Below are positions 27,958-41,150 of a stretch of 64,000 nucleotides of DNA, in pieces. The stretch comes from Serratia marcescens. Lineage in GTDB: Bacteria; Pseudomonadota; Gammaproteobacteria; Enterobacterales; Enterobacteriaceae. Position numbers and translations under genes: made by a program. A model generated the notes under the pieces. The model saw only the letters and a list, made by a program, of their open reading frames with translations. It was not told the origin of the DNA and searched no databases. Where the stretch lies: positions 2,604,001-2,668,000 of the forward strand of contig NZ_VFMJ01000001.1 of assembly GCF_006715005.1 (NCBI RefSeq). Reading direction: 5' to 3'. Numbering within the stretch: position 1 is the stretch's first letter; every line of letters starts with the position of its first letter.

Positions 27958-27976
27958 TCCTTCTTTATATAGAGAG

Positions 27977-28012
27977 AAAGCCGGCCCGGTTCACGCGCCG
28001 GCTTTTTTGTTT
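27977..28012 (+). terminator. pncB terminator
   Basis: AAAGCCGGC/GCCGGCTTT stem with an 11-base loop followed by TTTTTTGTTTTT. Confidence 0.9.
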
Positions 28013-28076
28013 TTATCCCGACCGCCCTCTTTTCAGCCAGCCGCGATAAATGTTGCGCCAATCCGATGATTTCTGC

Positions 28077-28104
28077 TTGTGCTCTGCACCGCGGCAAGTA
28101 ACAT
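28077..28104 (+). promoter_or_regulatory. asnS promoter candidate
   Basis: TTGTGC, 16-bp spacer, TAACAT, about 66 bases before the asnS start codon. A plausible but not perfect sigma-70 pair. Confidence 0.45.
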
Positions 28105-28170
28105 AGCCATTACCCCCATATTCTTGGGTTGTAAGCTATTTCTAAACCAAATTATTAAAGAGAGAAATCT

Positions 28171-29571
<1,401 letters not shown>

Positions 29572-29614
29572 TTTATACGATCAAACGTTTTTTAAACGAT
29601 TTCGTTACAAAACA

Positions 29615-29646
29615 AAGGCCAGCATCGCTGGCCTTTCGCATTTTTT
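29615..29646 (+). terminator. asnS terminator
   Basis: AAGGCCAGC/GCTGGCCTT stem with a 3-base loop followed by TCGCATTTTTT. Confidence 0.8.
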
Positions 29647-29679
29647 AATATTGACGCACGTCACAAAGTTCCCTAAAAA

Positions 29680-29719
29680 TTACATTTGGTTACACATGCT
29701 TTCCTTTTGCAATCTGATT
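29680..29719 (+). promoter_or_regulatory. OmpR-binding region of ompF
   Basis: Two TTACA-type 10-mers (TTACATTTGG, TTACACATGC) are followed by TTTCCTTTTGCAATC, matching the recalled F1/F2 OmpR boxes of E. coli ompF. A TAGATT at 29744-29749 is the likely -10, with a poor -35 as expected for an activator-dependent promoter. The leader of about 115 nt keeps the segment around the ribosome site (ATGAGGGTAATAATG) that MicF RNA pairs with in E. coli. The rest of 29572-29872 holds no gene. Confidence 0.65.
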
Positions 29720-29872
29720 GGGACATTGGTATCATTTTCGTCCTAGATTAACCCGCCTGTGAATGGAACACTGCGTTCAGACACAGGACGACACCAATCT
29801 ATCAACAATAGTTCCCAAAGAATTATTGGCGGCAGTGGCAAAGGTGTCCGAATAACACCAATGAGGGTAATA

Positions 29873-30997
29873 ATGATGAAGCGCAACATTCTTGCAGTGG
29901 TTATCCCGGCTCTGTTGGCTGCTGGTGCAGCAAACGCAGCTGAAATCTACAACAAAGACGGCAACAAGCTGGATCTGTACGGCAAAGTTGACGGTCTGCA
30001 CTACTTCTCCAAAGACAAAGGTAATGACGGCGATCAGACCTATGTTCGTTTTGGCTTCAAAGGTGAAACTCAGATTACTGACCAACTGACCGGTTACGGC
30101 CAGTGGGAATACAACGTTCAGTCCAACCACTCCGAGTCTCAGGGCACCGAAGGCACCAAAACCCGTCTGGGCTTTGCTGGTCTGAAATTCGCTGACTACG
30201 GCTCCTTCGACTACGGCCGTAACTACGGCGTACTGTACGACGTGGAAGGCTGGACCGATATGCTGCCAGAGTTCGGTGGCGATACCTACACCTACACCGA
30301 CAACTTCATGACCGGCCGTACCAACGGCGTTGCGACCTATCGTAACAACAACTTCTTCGGTCTGGTTGACGGCCTGAACTTCGCTCTGCAATACCAGGGC
30401 AAGAACCAGAACGACGGTCGTGACGTTAAGAAACAGAACGGCGACGGCTGGGGTATCTCCTCTACTTATGACATCGGCGAAGGCGTAAGCTTCGGCGCTG
30501 CATACGCTTCTTCCAACCGTACCGACGATCAGAAACTGCGTTCCAACGAGCGTGGCGACAAGGCTGACGCATGGACCGTGGGCGCGAAATACGACGCCAA
30601 CAACGTTTACCTGGCGGCCATGTACGCAGAAACCCGTAACATGACTCCATTCGGCGGCGGTGACTTCACTAACACCTGTGCTGCTTCTGAAAAATGCGGC
30701 GGCTTCGCCAGCAAAACTCAGAACTTCGAAGTGACTGCTCAGTACCAGTTCGACTTCGGTCTGCGTCCAGAAGTGTCTTACCTGCAGTCTAAAGGCAAGA
30801 ACCTGAACGTCCCAGGCGCGGGTTCTGACCAGGATCTGGTTAAATATGTTTCTGTTGGTACCACTTACTACTTCAACAAAAACATGTCCACCTACGTTGA
30901 TTACAAAATCAACCTGCTGGATGACAACGCGTTCACCAAAGCAACCGGCACCGCTACTGACGATATCGTAGCTGTTGGTCTGGTGTACCAGTTCTAA
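29873..30997 (+). CDS. ompF: General porin OmpF
   Basis: 374 residues from the first of two adjacent ATGs (GAGGG 5 nt upstream). Signal peptide [22 protein letters not shown], then mature [16 protein letters not shown], the standard start of a 16-strand trimeric porin. The eyelet loop L3 holds the conserved LPEFGGD, and the protein ends in GLVYQF with the C-terminal Phe recognised by the Bam complex. It forms outer-membrane diffusion pores and is normally osmoregulated through EnvZ/OmpR. Unusual: Cys269 and Cys275 in a predicted surface loop ([10 protein letters not shown]); E. coli OmpF lacks cysteine. Codon use is highly biased. Confidence 0.96.
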   Translation: MMKRNILAVVIPALLAAGAANAAEIYNKDGNKLDLYGKVDGLHYFSKDKGNDGDQTYVRFGFKGETQITDQLTGYGQWEYNVQSNHSESQGTEGTKTRLGFAGLKFADYGSFDYGRNYGVLYDVEGWTDMLPEFGGDTYTYTDNFMTGRTNGVATYRNNNFFGLVDGLNFALQYQGKNQNDGRDVKKQNGDGWGISSTYDIGEGVSFGAAYASSNRTDDQKLRSNERGDKADAWTVGAKYDANNVYLAAMYAETRNMTPFGGGDFTNTCAASEKCGGFASKTQNFEVTAQYQFDFGLRPEVSYLQSKGKNLNVPGAGSDQDLVKYVSVGTTYYFNKNMSTYVDYKINLLDDNAFTKATGTATDDIVAVGLVYQF

Positions 30998-31035
30998 GTT
31001 GTCTCGCTTAACGGCGGTTTACCGTCGGCTAAGTT

Positions 31036-31066
31036 AAAAAAACAGGGCTTCGGCCCTGTTTTTATT
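31036..31066 (+). terminator. ompF terminator
   Basis: AACAGGGC-TTCG-GCCCTGTT hairpin (stable UUCG-type loop) with A-run before and TTTTTATTT after. Confidence 0.9.
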
Positions 31067-31242
31067 TGTGTCGGCCGGTAATTTTTTATCCTGCCAACTT
31101 CTCCTTCCCCATCATTTTTTCTGCCTAACTCTCCCCCTTCACAAGATCGCGGTGTTTTTGTCGCAAACGGTTGGCAAAGCCGATAACTGGCGTTACCCTG
31201 ATGTTTCTGTCTGCTTAACTCCGAGATTTGGAAGCACCTGAC

Positions 31243-32433
31243 ATGTTTGAAAAAATCACCGCCGCACCCGCCGACCCGATCCTGGGTCTGACCGACATTT
31301 TCCGCGCCGACGCCCGCCCGAATAAAATCAATTTAGGGATTGGCGTTTATAAAGACGAAACCGGTAAAACCCCGGTGCTGACCAGCGTAAAAAAAGCTGA
31401 ACAGTATCTGCTGGAAAATGAGACCACCAAAAACTATCTCGGTATTGAGGGCATTCCGGCGTTCGCCAGCTGCACTCAAGAGCTATTGTTCGGTAAAGAG
31501 AGCCCGATCGTCGCCGATCGTCGCGCGCGCACCGCACAGACGCCAGGCGGCACCGGCGGCCTGCGCGTGGCGGCAGACTTTATCGCTAACCAAACCAGCG
31601 CCAAACGCATCTGGATCAGCAACCCAAGCTGGCCGAACCACAAGAACGTCTTTAGCGCCGTGGGCCTGGAAGTGCTGGAATACGCCTACTACGACGCCGC
31701 CAACCACGCGTTGGATTTCGACGGCCTGCTGAACAGCCTGAAACAGGCCCAGGCCGGTGATGTCGTGCTGTTCCACGGCTGCTGCCATAACCCGACCGGT
31801 ATCGATCCAACGGCAGAACAGTGGGCGCAGCTGGCCGAACTTTCCGTCGCCAATGGCTGGCTGCCGCTGTTCGACTTCGCTTATCAGGGCTTCGCCAACG
31901 GCCTGGAAGAGGATGCTCAAGGCCTGCGTATTTTCGCCGCCAAACATCAAGAGCTGATCGTCGCCAGTTCCTACTCGAAAAACTTCGGTCTGTACAATGA
32001 GCGCGTCGGCGCTTGCACTATTGTCGCCGCCGATGCCGAAACCGCCGACCGCGCCTTTAGCCAGGTGAAAGCGGCGATTCGCGCCAACTACTCCAACCCG
32101 CCGTCACACGGCGCCGCCGTGGTCGCTACCATTCTGGGCAACGACGCTCTGCGCGCGATGTGGGAACAAGAGCTGACCGATATGCGCCAGCGTATTCACC
32201 GCATGCGTCAGCTGTTCGTGAATACTCTGCAGGAGAAAGGCGCGCAGCAGGACTTCAGCTTCATCATCCAGCAGAACGGCATGTTCTCGTTCAGCGGCCT
32301 GACCAAAGAACAGGTGCTGCGTCTGCGCGAAGAGTTCGGCGTCTACGCCGTGAACTCAGGCCGGGTGAACGTGGCCGGCATGACGCCGGACAACATGGCG
32401 CCACTGTGTGAAGCCATCGTCGCCGTGCTCTAA
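31243..32433 (+). CDS. aspC: Aspartate aminotransferase AspC
   Basis: 396 residues from the ATG at 31243 ([16 protein letters not shown]), the E. coli length; a TTG 15 bases earlier opens the longer frame. Fold-type I aminotransferase: the PLP lysine is Lys246 in [15 protein letters not shown]. It interconverts aspartate/2-oxoglutarate and oxaloacetate/glutamate and also serves aromatic amino acids. Cytoplasmic dimer. Single gene; the terminator is shared with gloC. Confidence 0.97.
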   Translation: MFEKITAAPADPILGLTDIFRADARPNKINLGIGVYKDETGKTPVLTSVKKAEQYLLENETTKNYLGIEGIPAFASCTQELLFGKESPIVADRRARTAQTPGGTGGLRVAADFIANQTSAKRIWISNPSWPNHKNVFSAVGLEVLEYAYYDAANHALDFDGLLNSLKQAQAGDVVLFHGCCHNPTGIDPTAEQWAQLAELSVANGWLPLFDFAYQGFANGLEEDAQGLRIFAAKHQELIVASSYSKNFGLYNERVGACTIVAADAETADRAFSQVKAAIRANYSNPPSHGAAVVATILGNDALRAMWEQELTDMRQRIHRMRQLFVNTLQEKGAQQDFSFIIQQNGMFSFSGLTKEQVLRLREEFGVYAVNSGRVNVAGMTPDNMAPLCEAIVAVL

Positions 32434-32452
32434 AAGCATCGACGCAGGTCAT

Positions 32453-32486
32453 AAAAAAAGGGGCGCTCTATGCGCCCCTTGATTAT
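32453..32486. terminator. Terminator shared by aspC and gloC
   Basis: GGGGCGC/GCGCCCC stem. Seven A precede it, giving a T-run for minus-strand RNA (gloC); TTGATTATTT follows on the plus strand. Confidence 0.85.
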
Positions 32487-32505
32487 TTCTGCCAGGAAAT
32501 AATCG

Positions 32506-33153
32506 TTACCACACCGCCGGCTCTTCGCGCAGGAACGGGTTGGTCTGGCGCTCGTGGCCGAAGGTCGACATCGGACCGTGGCCGGGAATAAAGCGCATGT
32601 CATCGCCCAACGGCAGCAGTTTGGTACGAATAGAGGCAATCAGCGCCTGATGGTCACCGCGCGGGAAATCGCTGCGCCCCACGCCGCCGTTAAACAGCAC
32701 GTCGCCCACCAGCGCCAAACGCGCCTGCTCATTGATAAAGACGATGTGGCCCGGCGTATGCCCTGGACAGTGCAGCACCTTGAGCGTCATCTCGCCCACC
32801 TGCATCTCATCGCCTTCCGACAGCCAGCGGGTCGGCGTCAGCGGCGCGCACTCTTCCAGTCCAAACATCCGGCTCTGCGCCGGCAAACCATCGAGCCAAA
32901 ACGCGTCTTCTTTATCCGGGCCATAGATCGGCACCTGATAATGGTCCGCCAACTCTGCCGCCGCGCCGACGTGATCCAAATGGCCGTGCGTCAGCAAGAT
33001 CTGAGTGATCGTCACCCCCTGCCGCGCGACTTCCGCTTTGATTTTTTCCGCTTCACCACCGGGATCGACCAACGCCGCCTGCTGTGTGTTTTCGCACCAG
33101 ATCAGGCTGCAGTTCTGGCTAAAGGCGGTAACGGGAATAAGATGGTATTTCAT
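32506..33153 (-). CDS. gloC: Glyoxalase II-type hydroxyacylglutathione hydrolase GloC
   Basis: 215 residues from the ATG at 33153 (GGAG 4 nt upstream). Metallo-beta-lactamase fold with the HGHLDH zinc motif, [21 protein letters not shown] and IPGHGP. It corresponds to YcbL/GloC, the short second glyoxalase II that hydrolyses S-D-lactoylglutathione in methylglyoxal detoxification. It is 64 bases downstream of mepK on the same strand. Confidence 0.93.
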   Translation of the reverse strand: MKYHLIPVTAFSQNCSLIWCENTQQAALVDPGGEAEKIKAEVARQGVTITQILLTHGHLDHVGAAAELADHYQVPIYGPDKEDAFWLDGLPAQSRMFGLEECAPLTPTRWLSEGDEMQVGEMTLKVLHCPGHTPGHIVFINEQARLALVGDVLFNGGVGRSDFPRGDHQALIASIRTKLLPLGDDMRFIPGHGPMSTFGHERQTNPFLREEPAVW

Positions 33154-33217
33154 AAGGCTCCAACGACAATAACGCCGCGTCCGCAAGGGGCGGCGTTATT
33201 CACTGATGGCACAGCGA

Positions 33218-33766
33218 TTACCAGGTCCGAACCGGGCCGGTATCGATGTGTACGAAGTTGCTACGTGGGTAATATCCTACACCACCGGCGCGCATTTTTA
33301 ACGCCGCTTTACGGATATTACTCAATTGGATACCTTCGATGTGGAAATCCATCGCCTGGCCTTTGGTGTGGTAGCTGTGCTTGGCCACGCCGCGGCTATG
33401 CGCACGCAGTTCGTTGTTGGTGTCTACGGAGCGGTATCCGGAGATCAGCTGCACCGGCTTGCTGGTGCCCAGCAGCCCCTGCAGACGATAGAGGTGATCA
33501 AACAAGCGGGGATCGATCGATTTAACCTTGTTGGCGCGATAATCGCGGAACAGATGATTTAGCCGCACCAACTCTTCTTTATTGTAACCTTTGCCGTCAA
33601 AGAACTCGGCTTTAATAGATTCACCGGTATTCAGGTTATTCAGCACTAAAATACGCGGTCGAGCGGTGGAAAGACTGGCAAACGCCTGCCCTGGAAGCAG
33701 CGCTATGCCCATAGCGGCGCCACCTAGTGCCAGCCATTTACGGCGGTGATGATCAATTTTGTCCAT
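33218..33766 (-). CDS. mepK: Murein DD-/LD-endopeptidase MepK (YcbK)
   Basis: 182 residues from the ATG at 33766. The N-terminus has a twin-arginine-like signal (HHRRKWLALGGAAMGIALL). The catalytic part is a DUF882/M15-like zinc peptidase with SGYRS, SYHTKGQAMDFHI and FVHIDTGPVR supplying the His/Asp ligands. E. coli MepK cuts 3-3 (meso-Dap to meso-Dap) crosslinks in the periplasm. Its upstream neighbour ldtD makes those crosslinks, so the pair encodes opposing activities. The 180-base gap suggests a separate promoter. Confidence 0.93.
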   Translation of the reverse strand: MDKIDHHRRKWLALGGAAMGIALLPGQAFASLSTARPRILVLNNLNTGESIKAEFFDGKGYNKEELVRLNHLFRDYRANKVKSIDPRLFDHLYRLQGLLGTSKPVQLISGYRSVDTNNELRAHSRGVAKHSYHTKGQAMDFHIEGIQLSNIRKAALKMRAGGVGYYPRSNFVHIDTGPVRTW

Positions 33767-33946
33767 GACTCTGTTAAACCCGGCAAGAATGTCAAAATAA
33801 ATGCACAAAGCAGCGCACTGTCCGAACCATAACCGCCTGCGTATGCTGAGTCAACCCGCGATACGCCTAGGTTTACAGGCCCCCGGCGACGAGGGCCTGC
33901 GGTATAGCCAAACATTCTGACCGTTATTTATTTATAATTACTGCAT

Positions 33947-35755
33947 TTACTGCATTAATTTTTTGGCCTGAGCCAAAATTTGTGCGCCCGATCGCACCGT
34001 ATTATCATAATTGTAAATATCTGTGCGGAATTGCGGTTGGCCGTCATCCGAAACCCAGGCGGTCAGATAATACAGTTTTACGGGAATACGCTGGCGAATA
34101 TTCACATAAGTGGTATTCCCCTCTTTCAGCGTGGAAGACACGCGGCTGTTGTTCCAGCCGGCGTCCTGCAGCAGCATATTCGCCAAATCGGAAGCCTTAT
34201 TCACCCGCACGCAGCCGGAGCTGAGCGCGCGGATATCTTTCTGGAACAGGCTGTGGTTCGGGGTATCGTGCAGGTAGATGGCGTCTGAGCTCGGCATATT
34301 GAACTTGAAGCGCCCCAGCGAGTTGGTGGCCCCCGGCGCCTGACGGACGCGGTACGGGAAGTTGCGCGCAGAAACCATGTTCCAGTCGATCATCGCCGGG
34401 TTGATCACTTCCGCATCGTTGCTCCAGCCCGACAGCACGGTATAGCCGTGTTTCTGGAAGTAGTTACCGTCGCGCATCGCCTTCGGCACAATGTCCTCGC
34501 GCACCAGCGTCGTCGGCACGTTCCACGGCGGGTTGACCACCACGTTGTTCAACGCACTGCTCATCAGCGGCGTCTTACGGCTCGGCCGCCCGACGATCAC
34601 GCGGGAAGACAGCACTTCATTGCCGTTCTGGTAGTAGGTCAGCGAGTAGTTGGGAATATTCACCATAATGCCGGTGCCGACATGCCCCGGTAAAATTCGC
34701 AGACGTTGGATATTCAACGCCAACAGCGCGGCACGGGTTTTCGGTGACACATTGAGCCACTCACGGGTGCGCACGCCGATCACGCCGTCCGCCGTCAACC
34801 CCTGCCATTTCTGGAAGCGCTTGACGCCCTCCACCAGCTCATTGGTATAAAGATTGTCGCTCACCACGCTGCCAACCTGCGGCGGCGTCTGCTCCGCAGT
34901 CAACTCCGTTACCGGCGCCGCCGATGGGCTGACCGTCACGCGGCTTTTCTCTTCGTCTACCGTCAGCCCGCCGTCGTCGGGCTCATTGCTCTTCGCCGAG
35001 ACTACCGCAGGTTCCTGCTCCGCTTCCGGCGCCGAGGCGGCCAGCATGCCGGTACGCGTCAGGATCTCACGCAGCGCCGGGATATCGTTGCTCATTTGGC
35101 CTGGGCGCAGGCTCGGGCCGCTGCCCACCTGTGGCCAGGGGCGATTGTCCGCCAGCATGTCGCGCAGCGCCTGATGCATCTTGTCGTATTGCGGATGCTG
35201 CGGCGCGAGCGAATTCACATAGTTCAGGGTACGCGCCTGGCGCACCGCCAGTTGCCATTGGTTGATCACCGCGGTGGGCGGTAAGCCAAGCTTGTAGGGA
35301 ATATTGCTGTACAGCCAGTTGTTGCCGTTGGCACCGATGGCGGAGACGAACTGCAAATAGCCCAGCATCGCATCGGACAGCACCGCATCGCGGCCCGCTT
35401 CACTGAGCGCCGGATCGGTCAACATCTTCACCCATTGGGTGAACTGCGGCTGCACGCCGGACATCGCCAGCTCGGCCAGCTGCTGCTGAAACTGCTGAAC
35501 GGCTTCGCGATCCTGCCACATCGGCTGCATGTGATTCGCCGCATACAGCGGCGCCAGCGTGGAAAGGTAGTGCAAATCCATGCCGCGCGGCAACACGGCC
35601 AGCAGCTCAGAACGGCTCTGCGCAACGGACATGCCTGCTGATGCCACCGGCAACGCCGTGACGGTGGCCGATGCGGAAAACGACGACACAAGACTACAGG
35701 CGATAGCGCCACTCAGCGCCAAACGTCGTAGAGAGTTTCCCTTTTTAAGCAACAT
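33947..35755 (-). CDS. ldtD: L,D-transpeptidase LdtD (YcbB)
   Basis: 602 residues. Signal peptide ([22 protein letters not shown]), an extended N-terminal substrate region, a peptidoglycan-binding repeat ([16 protein letters not shown]) and a YkuD domain. The catalytic cysteine is Cys515 in LSSGCVRVN, with HDTPNHSLF upstream. LdtD forms 3-3 crosslinks in peptidoglycan; in E. coli it is induced by envelope stress (Cpx) and gives beta-lactam tolerance. I did not find a clear CpxR box in the 220-base upstream gap. Confidence 0.95.
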   Translation of the reverse strand: MLLKKGNSLRRLALSGAIACSLVSSFSASATVTALPVASAGMSVAQSRSELLAVLPRGMDLHYLSTLAPLYAANHMQPMWQDREAVQQFQQQLAELAMSGVQPQFTQWVKMLTDPALSEAGRDAVLSDAMLGYLQFVSAIGANGNNWLYSNIPYKLGLPPTAVINQWQLAVRQARTLNYVNSLAPQHPQYDKMHQALRDMLADNRPWPQVGSGPSLRPGQMSNDIPALREILTRTGMLAASAPEAEQEPAVVSAKSNEPDDGGLTVDEEKSRVTVSPSAAPVTELTAEQTPPQVGSVVSDNLYTNELVEGVKRFQKWQGLTADGVIGVRTREWLNVSPKTRAALLALNIQRLRILPGHVGTGIMVNIPNYSLTYYQNGNEVLSSRVIVGRPSRKTPLMSSALNNVVVNPPWNVPTTLVREDIVPKAMRDGNYFQKHGYTVLSGWSNDAEVINPAMIDWNMVSARNFPYRVRQAPGATNSLGRFKFNMPSSDAIYLHDTPNHSLFQKDIRALSSGCVRVNKASDLANMLLQDAGWNNSRVSSTLKEGNTTYVNIRQRIPVKLYYLTAWVSDDGQPQFRTDIYNYDNTVRSGAQILAQAKKLMQ

Positions 35756-35918
35756 CCCTTGCCCCCTGTATGCTCACAAAAAAAACGTCAAAAACTGCAT
35801 ATAGTTTCAGTATACAAACAGAAAGGCCGTTTCGCCCTGCGGGCGTCGAATAACTGTTTATGTGATTAAACTAACCGCTTTTCAACGGATAAAAAAGCAG
35901 GACTTATCATCCACGCGC

Positions 35919-35952
35919 ACAAAAAAATAGCCACCCTGCGGCGGCTATTTTC
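35919..35952 (-). terminator. Terminator of the cmoM-mukFEB operon
   Basis: On the minus strand: AAATAGCC/GGCTATTT stem enclosing a GC-rich 10-base loop, followed by TTTTTTTG, 25 bases after the mukB stop. Confidence 0.85.
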
Positions 35953-35976
35953 AGATTTTTAGGGCGTTTTTCTGCG

Positions 35977-38900
35977 TTACGGCGTTTCAACCTGGGCAGT
36001 ACCCAGCGCCGGTGGCTCGCCGGCGAAACCGCGCAGCCCCACCACGTGCACATGTTCGTGGTTCTGGAACACCTTACGCACCAGTTTATAGGTGGTGCCT
36101 TTCTCCGGACTGATGTTTTCCGGCGCGGCAATGATCAGCTGCATCTCCAGACGGTCGCACAGCTCGAACAGCGTAGCGATCGACTTGGCATCCAGACGCG
36201 CCGCTTCATCGAGGAACAGCAGACGACACGGCGAGATGTCTTTACCGCGCAGACGACGGGATTCTTCTTCCCAGCTCTGCACCACCATCACCAGGATCGA
36301 CATCCCGGTACCGATGGCCTCACCGGTAGACAACGCGCCGCTTTCCGCACGCAGCCAACCGTCGGAACCACGGTACACTTCCACTTCCATCTCCAGGTAG
36401 TTACGGTAGTCCAGCAACTCCTCACCGATGGTCTGCGGCGTGCGCTGCCCCATGTCGATCTGCGGATTCAGGCGCTGATACAGCTTGGCCAACGCTTCGG
36501 AGAAGGTCAGACGGTTGCTGTTGAACAGATCCTGATGCTGTTCCTGCTGCTCGGAGAGCACGTCCAGCAGGGTGGCATGCGCTTCGCGCACATTGACGTT
36601 CAGGCGCACGCTCTTCACCTGGCCGAAGGAAACGGCCTGCAGACCCTGGTTCAGCATGCGAATGCGGTTCTGTTCGCGCTGAATGGTTTTGCGAATGATG
36701 TTGGCCACGCTTTTCGAACTGATCGCCAGCTTCTGCTCGCGCGCGGTCAGCTCTTCGGTCAGACGGCCCAGCTCGATCTCCATCTGTTCGATCGCCTCGA
36801 CCGGATCGTCGGTGCGGATGATGTCCTGGCGGATACGCTCGCGCAGGTGTTGGTAGACCGCGATATAGAACTGAATTTTACGCTCAGGCCGCTTCGGATC
36901 TTCCGACAGGCGCAACACGTCGCGCAGGTGTTCGTTATCCGACACGGCCAAACGCAGCGCACCGAGCGCCTTATCCGACATCGAGCGCAGCTCGTCGCCA
37001 TCCATATACGCCAGCTCGCGGCGGTGCAGGCGGCGTTCCACGCCGTTGTCTTTCACCAGGCGCATCACCGCGCACCAACCCGCCTTGGCGGTCACCACCT
37101 GCTCGCGCAGCTGATGATAATCGCGTTCCAGCTTGCGCAGTTTCTTCTGCAGGCCGTCCATTTCGGCTTCGCAGAAGGTCAGCTGTTTCTCCAGCTGATT
37201 GCGGCGAGCGCGGTTGTTGCTCAGCGCCGCATGCAGTTCGTCGCGACGCGCGCGCGCACGCGCTTCGGCGTTGGCATCGGCCTGCACGCCGATGTCCACC
37301 AGCTCCTGGCTCAGCTCTTTCAGCATGTCGCGCTTGGCGTCATACGAGCTTTTCAGCGAAGCCAGCACCTGGCTGTACTGGGTGAACTGGGTTTGATACT
37401 GACGCAGTTGCTCACGGGCGCGGGCGCGTTCGGCTTCCGCCTGCTCCAGACGCTGGCGCAGCTTATCGTTCAGATCGTTGTTGGCATTCTGCATGCCGGC
37501 AGAATCGGTGTAGCTGAAGTGCGCACGACGCTGCACCACTTCAGTCAGCGCGAACGCCTGCTGTTTAGCCTGACGCTGCACGCTTTGCGCCTGCGCGTAG
37601 TCCTGCTGCAGCTGTTCATGCTGCTGCGGATCGCTCTGCAGCACCGACAGCAGCGGCTCCAGCTTGGTCAGCGACACACCGTGCTGTTGGATATGACGCG
37701 CGGCGTCCTGCGCTTCTTCCAGCTCTTCGCGGATCTCGTCGACGCGGTCCTGCAACGTTTCATCGTTCAGCAACGACACCAGCGGCATCAGGCGGTTGAG
37801 CGCAGAAATGCCCTCTTTGGCCTGTTCGTACTGCTGACGCTGCTGCTGGTTCTGCGCTTCGTGATTGTTCAGCGCACGTTCGATCTCGCCACGACGGGCG
37901 CTCAGGCCGCGGATCTCCGCTTCCGGATCGGCATCGAACGCCACCGCCAGATGGGTGCCGATAAAGCGGCTGAAGGCCTGGTGTGAACGCTGGGTTTTCT
38001 GCACGTCGAACGACAGCGTAGCATAGCGCTCCGCCAGCGTTTCACGCTCGGCATGCAGCACTTCCAGACGGTTTTCGCGCGCCGCGCGGCCGAACAACGG
38101 CACTTCCGGGTAACGGGAATAACGCCACTGGCGATCGGCGATCTTCACCACCACCGCTTTGTCCTGCTCTTCGACGGCGAACACGCTGTCATCGAACGAC
38201 TGCGGATCCCCTTCGATCAGGTAGAGATCTTCCGGGCAATCTTCCAGCCCTTCCAGCATCTCGCGCACCAGCGACAGATCCGGCACCACGATGGCGTGGC
38301 GCGAAGGGCCATACAGCGCCGAGAAGTAAGGCGCATCGTCGATGGTGACGTCATCGTAAATTTCCGACAGCAGCACGCCGCCGAAACGTTCGGCCAGCGT
38401 GACCAGGCGTTGATCTTCCGCGCCGCCCGGCTGGCTGAGACGCTCGATCTGCGCTTCCACTTCACGCTTGCGGGCCGCCACTTCGTCGCGCTCGACGGTG
38501 GTTTCACGCTCGCGCTCCAGCAGCTGCTGCATGTATTCGGTCACCTGCTGGCTGTTTTCCAGCGGCTCTCCGCTCTGATCGCTGAGCTGGCCCAGGGCGT
38601 CCTGCGCCGCCAGCCACACCGGCGCGCGCGCCGTCAGCTCACGGATGCGCTGCTGGATTTGCTCCAGTTCCTGGCGCATCTCCATGCGGCGTTCACCGGC
38701 TTCGCTGACGTTCTGCGACAGCGATTCCAGGCGCTCTTCCAGCTCCTGTTGCAGCATATCGAGATCGTCCGGCTGGTACTCTTGGCCATGGCGTTTGCAA
38801 AACTCTTGCAGCAGGCGCTCGGCATCCTGCTGCGAGCGCAGGCGCTGTTCCAGCTCGCTCAGGCGCAGACGCAGCGGCTGAACGCGCTCGGCGAGGTGTT

Positions 38901-40425
38901 GCTGCGAAGGCCAGTCGCGCAGCAATTCGCGCGCGCACTGCCAGGCTTCGCTGCGGCTGACCTGGCCGGCGATTTTACCCACCAGCTGATAGGCTTGCTC
39001 GAACTGGCCGTGCGCGGCGTCGGCCACGCTCAGCTTCTGTTCCAGCATCAGCAACGCTTCGGTCGCTTCCTGCTCGCGGGCCTGGAAGGTGTCCAGCCAC
39101 TGTTCGGCGTTGTCGGCGGTCAGATCCGGCAGTTGGCACAGCGCGCGCGCGCGCTCCAACGCCTGTAGCGCCTGCTGGTACTGAATGGCGCGGGTCTGTT
39201 GCACGTCGAGCGCCTGCTGGTAGTCGGCCAGCTGGCTCTTCAGCTCATCCACTTCCAGCTCGGCCGCTTCGGCCCGCGCTTCGTTTTCGGCCTGCTGCTC
39301 GCTCGCCTCGGCCACCACTTCGTTCTGCTCTTCCAGACGGTAGGTCAGCTCTTCCAGATCGGCTTCATAGCGTTCGATCTTCTCTTGCTGACGCATCGCC
39401 GTCTGCACCAGATTCAGGTGGTCGCTGGCGGCCTGGTAATCGGTTTCCAGATCGGACTCGGCACCGCTCTGCTCGCCCAGCTCACGCGCCATTTCCACAT
39501 GACGATACTGTTCGGCGGCCAGTTGCTTGCGGCTGCCCAACAGATCGCTGCGCAGCGCCAACGCGCCGTCCAGATGGATGCGGCGTTCGTTGGCGTGGCG
39601 CATATAGTCCGCCGCCACATAGGAAGTGGCCTCGGAGATCAAATGCTTGAACAGGTCGCGATCCGACTGGGTGACGCGGATCGCTTCCAGCGTCATGCGG
39701 TTTTCGCGCAGCGCCGCTTCCATGTCCTGGAACGCCTTGCGCACGCCGCTGTTTTCCGGCAGCAGGTAATCGCGCAGCGAGCGGGTGATGGCGCTGGAGA
39801 TACCACCGTACAGCGACGCTTCAATCAGACGGTAGAATTTGCTGCGATCGGCGGACGAACGCAGGCGTTTCGGGATCACGCCCAGATCGAACATCAGCGA
39901 GTGGTAATCGGTGATGGAGTTGAACTGCTTGAACTGCACGCCTTCCATCTCTTCCACGCGCTCTTTCAGCTCTTGCAGCGACAGCACGCGCGCCTGGCGA
40001 TCACCGACGGTCTGGGTCAGCAGTTCGGTCGGCTGTACCGCGGTCGGCAGGCCCTGGATGGTGAAAGGTTTGATGTCGACCTTACGATCGCGCCCTGCCA
40101 CCTGCTGCAGGCGCACACCGACCACCACGCGCTGGTGGCGCGAGTTGACGACGTCGAGGGTGGAGTAACACACGCCGGCGCGCAGCTTGCCGTGCAAGCC
40201 TTTGTCGCGCGAACCGCTGGTGGCGCCCGCTTCGGTGGTGTTACGGAAGTGCAGCAGCGTCAGGTCGGGGATCAGTGCGGTGACGAAGGCCGCCATGGTG
40301 GTGGACTTCCCCGCCCCATTACCGCCGGACAGCGTGGTCACCAGCTCATCCAGATCAAAGGTACGGGCGAAGAAACCGTTCCAGTTAACCAGCGTCAGCG
40401 AGCGAAATTTACCGCGTTCAATCAT
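35977..40425 (-). CDS. mukB: Chromosome partition protein MukB (SMC-like)
   Basis: 1482 residues. The N-terminal head has Walker [11 protein letters not shown] (Lys40, Ser41); long coiled-coil arms rich in Gln/Glu/Arg run to a central hinge (about 650-780); the C-terminal head has the signature [10 protein letters not shown] and Walker [14 protein letters not shown]. MukB dimers with MukF and MukE form the bacterial condensin that compacts and segregates chromosomes; MatP displaces it from Ter. The start overlaps the mukE stop (ATGA). Confidence 0.98.
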   Translation of the reverse strand: MIERGKFRSLTLVNWNGFFARTFDLDELVTTLSGGNGAGKSTTMAAFVTALIPDLTLLHFRNTTEAGATSGSRDKGLHGKLRAGVCYSTLDVVNSRHQRVVVGVRLQQVAGRDRKVDIKPFTIQGLPTAVQPTELLTQTVGDRQARVLSLQELKERVEEMEGVQFKQFNSITDYHSLMFDLGVIPKRLRSSADRSKFYRLIEASLYGGISSAITRSLRDYLLPENSGVRKAFQDMEAALRENRMTLEAIRVTQSDRDLFKHLISEATSYVAADYMRHANERRIHLDGALALRSDLLGSRKQLAAEQYRHVEMARELGEQSGAESDLETDYQAASDHLNLVQTAMRQQEKIERYEADLEELTYRLEEQNEVVAEASEQQAENEARAEAAELEVDELKSQLADYQQALDVQQTRAIQYQQALQALERARALCQLPDLTADNAEQWLDTFQAREQEATEALLMLEQKLSVADAAHGQFEQAYQLVGKIAGQVSRSEAWQCARELLRDWPSQQHLAERVQPLRLRLSELEQRLRSQQDAERLLQEFCKRHGQEYQPDDLDMLQQELEERLESLSQNVSEAGERRMEMRQELEQIQQRIRELTARAPVWLAAQDALGQLSDQSGEPLENSQQVTEYMQQLLERERETTVERDEVAARKREVEAQIERLSQPGGAEDQRLVTLAERFGGVLLSEIYDDVTIDDAPYFSALYGPSRHAIVVPDLSLVREMLEGLEDCPEDLYLIEGDPQSFDDSVFAVEEQDKAVVVKIADRQWRYSRYPEVPLFGRAARENRLEVLHAERETLAERYATLSFDVQKTQRSHQAFSRFIGTHLAVAFDADPEAEIRGLSARRGEIERALNNHEAQNQQQRQQYEQAKEGISALNRLMPLVSLLNDETLQDRVDEIREELEEAQDAARHIQQHGVSLTKLEPLLSVLQSDPQQHEQLQQDYAQAQSVQRQAKQQAFALTEVVQRRAHFSYTDSAGMQNANNDLNDKLRQRLEQAEAERARAREQLRQYQTQFTQYSQVLASLKSSYDAKRDMLKELSQELVDIGVQADANAEARARARRDELHAALSNNRARRNQLEKQLTFCEAEMDGLQKKLRKLERDYHQLREQVVTAKAGWCAVMRLVKDNGVERRLHRRELAYMDGDELRSMSDKALGALRLAVSDNEHLRDVLRLSEDPKRPERKIQFYIAVYQHLRERIRQDIIRTDDPVEAIEQMEIELGRLTEELTAREQKLAISSKSVANIIRKTIQREQNRIRMLNQGLQAVSFGQVKSVRLNVNVREAHATLLDVLSEQQEQHQDLFNSNRLTFSEALAKLYQRLNPQIDMGQRTPQTIGEELLDYRNYLEMEVEVYRGSDGWLRAESGALSTGEAIGTGMSILVMVVQSWEEESRRLRGKDISPCRLLFLDEAARLDAKSIATLFELCDRLEMQLIIAAPENISPEKGTTYKLVRKVFQNHEHVHVVGLRGFAGEPPALGTAQVETP

Positions 40426-41150
40426 TCCTGTTCATCCTCTGCACCGTCAGGAGCGTTATCAACCTGCTGATCCTCAGCGTCATTCTCATCGTTCAGCGAC
40501 AGGCTGGTTTCAACCGGCATCGCCTCGCCGTCGCGAATCATACGCAGCTGCGCTTCACGCGGATCGTCGCCGCTGCGCACGTCGGCGCCAAAGCGGAACA
40601 CCGCCTCGGTAATGCGGAACTTGCTGCTGTCATTGCCCATGAAGTAGACCATGCCGAGGCGGCGCAGGCGGTTCAGCGAGGTGCGCACTTTTTCGTGCAG
40701 CTTCTGCCGATCGAGATCCGAACCGGTGGAACGCTGGTTGACGAACTTCAGCAGCTTGTTCTCATCAGCCAGGCTCAGCAGCTCGTCGTACAGCTCCTGA
40801 TAGCTGAAAATGCCCTCATGCGCCAGGCGTTCGGGGCTGAGATACAGGTAGCACAAGATTTTACCGACCATCATATCCAGCTCGGACAGCACCGAACGCG
40901 GGATCAGCGTGGTGGAGCGCGGACGCAAATAGAAGAAACCTTCCGGCGCCCGAATCAGCTCGACGCTGTAACGGTTGTAAAACTCTTCCAGCTCATCCTG
41001 GAAATCCATTAAAAAGGCGTGGTTGTCCAGCTCATCGATACCGATGTGACGACCCGCGCGCAGTTGGCTATCCAGCGCCGGGAACAGCGAGTTGGACAGC
41101 GCTTTAGCCAGCTTGACTGGCATTACTTGTTCAATATTTGTCGATGACAT
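40422..41150 (-). CDS. mukE: Chromosome partition protein MukE
   Basis: 242 residues from the ATG at 41150 ([18 protein letters not shown]), which lies 20 bases inside the end of mukF; the longer frame is not used. Winged-helix KITE subunit with the highly conserved [20 protein letters not shown]. It bridges MukF and MukB and regulates MukB ATPase and DNA loading. The C-terminus is acidic and variable. Overlaps at both ends indicate translational coupling within the condensin operon. Confidence 0.97.
   Translation of the reverse strand: MSSTNIEQVMPVKLAKALSNSLFPALDSQLRAGRHIGIDELDNHAFLMDFQDELEEFYNRYSVELIRAPEGFFYLRPRSTTLIPRSVLSELDMMVGKILCYLYLSPERLAHEGIFSYQELYDELLSLADENKLLKFVNQRSTGSDLDRQKLHEKVRTSLNRLRRLGMVYFMGNDSSKFRITEAVFRFGADVRSGDDPREAQLRMIRDGEAMPVETSLSLNDENDAEDQQVDNAPDGAEDEQE

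Noticed and set aside
29651-29664. TTGACGCACGTCAC near ompF as a matS site
   Set aside because: It does not fit GTGAC-N3-GTCAC; the left half is out of register by one base and incomplete.
36046-40470. Several long plus-strand ORFs (646, 371 and 423 codons) opposite mukB
   Set aside because: Antisense shadows of a GC-rich coiled-coil gene. Composition (His/Gln/Arg/Leu-rich) mirrors the complementary strand, and there are no start signals or domains.
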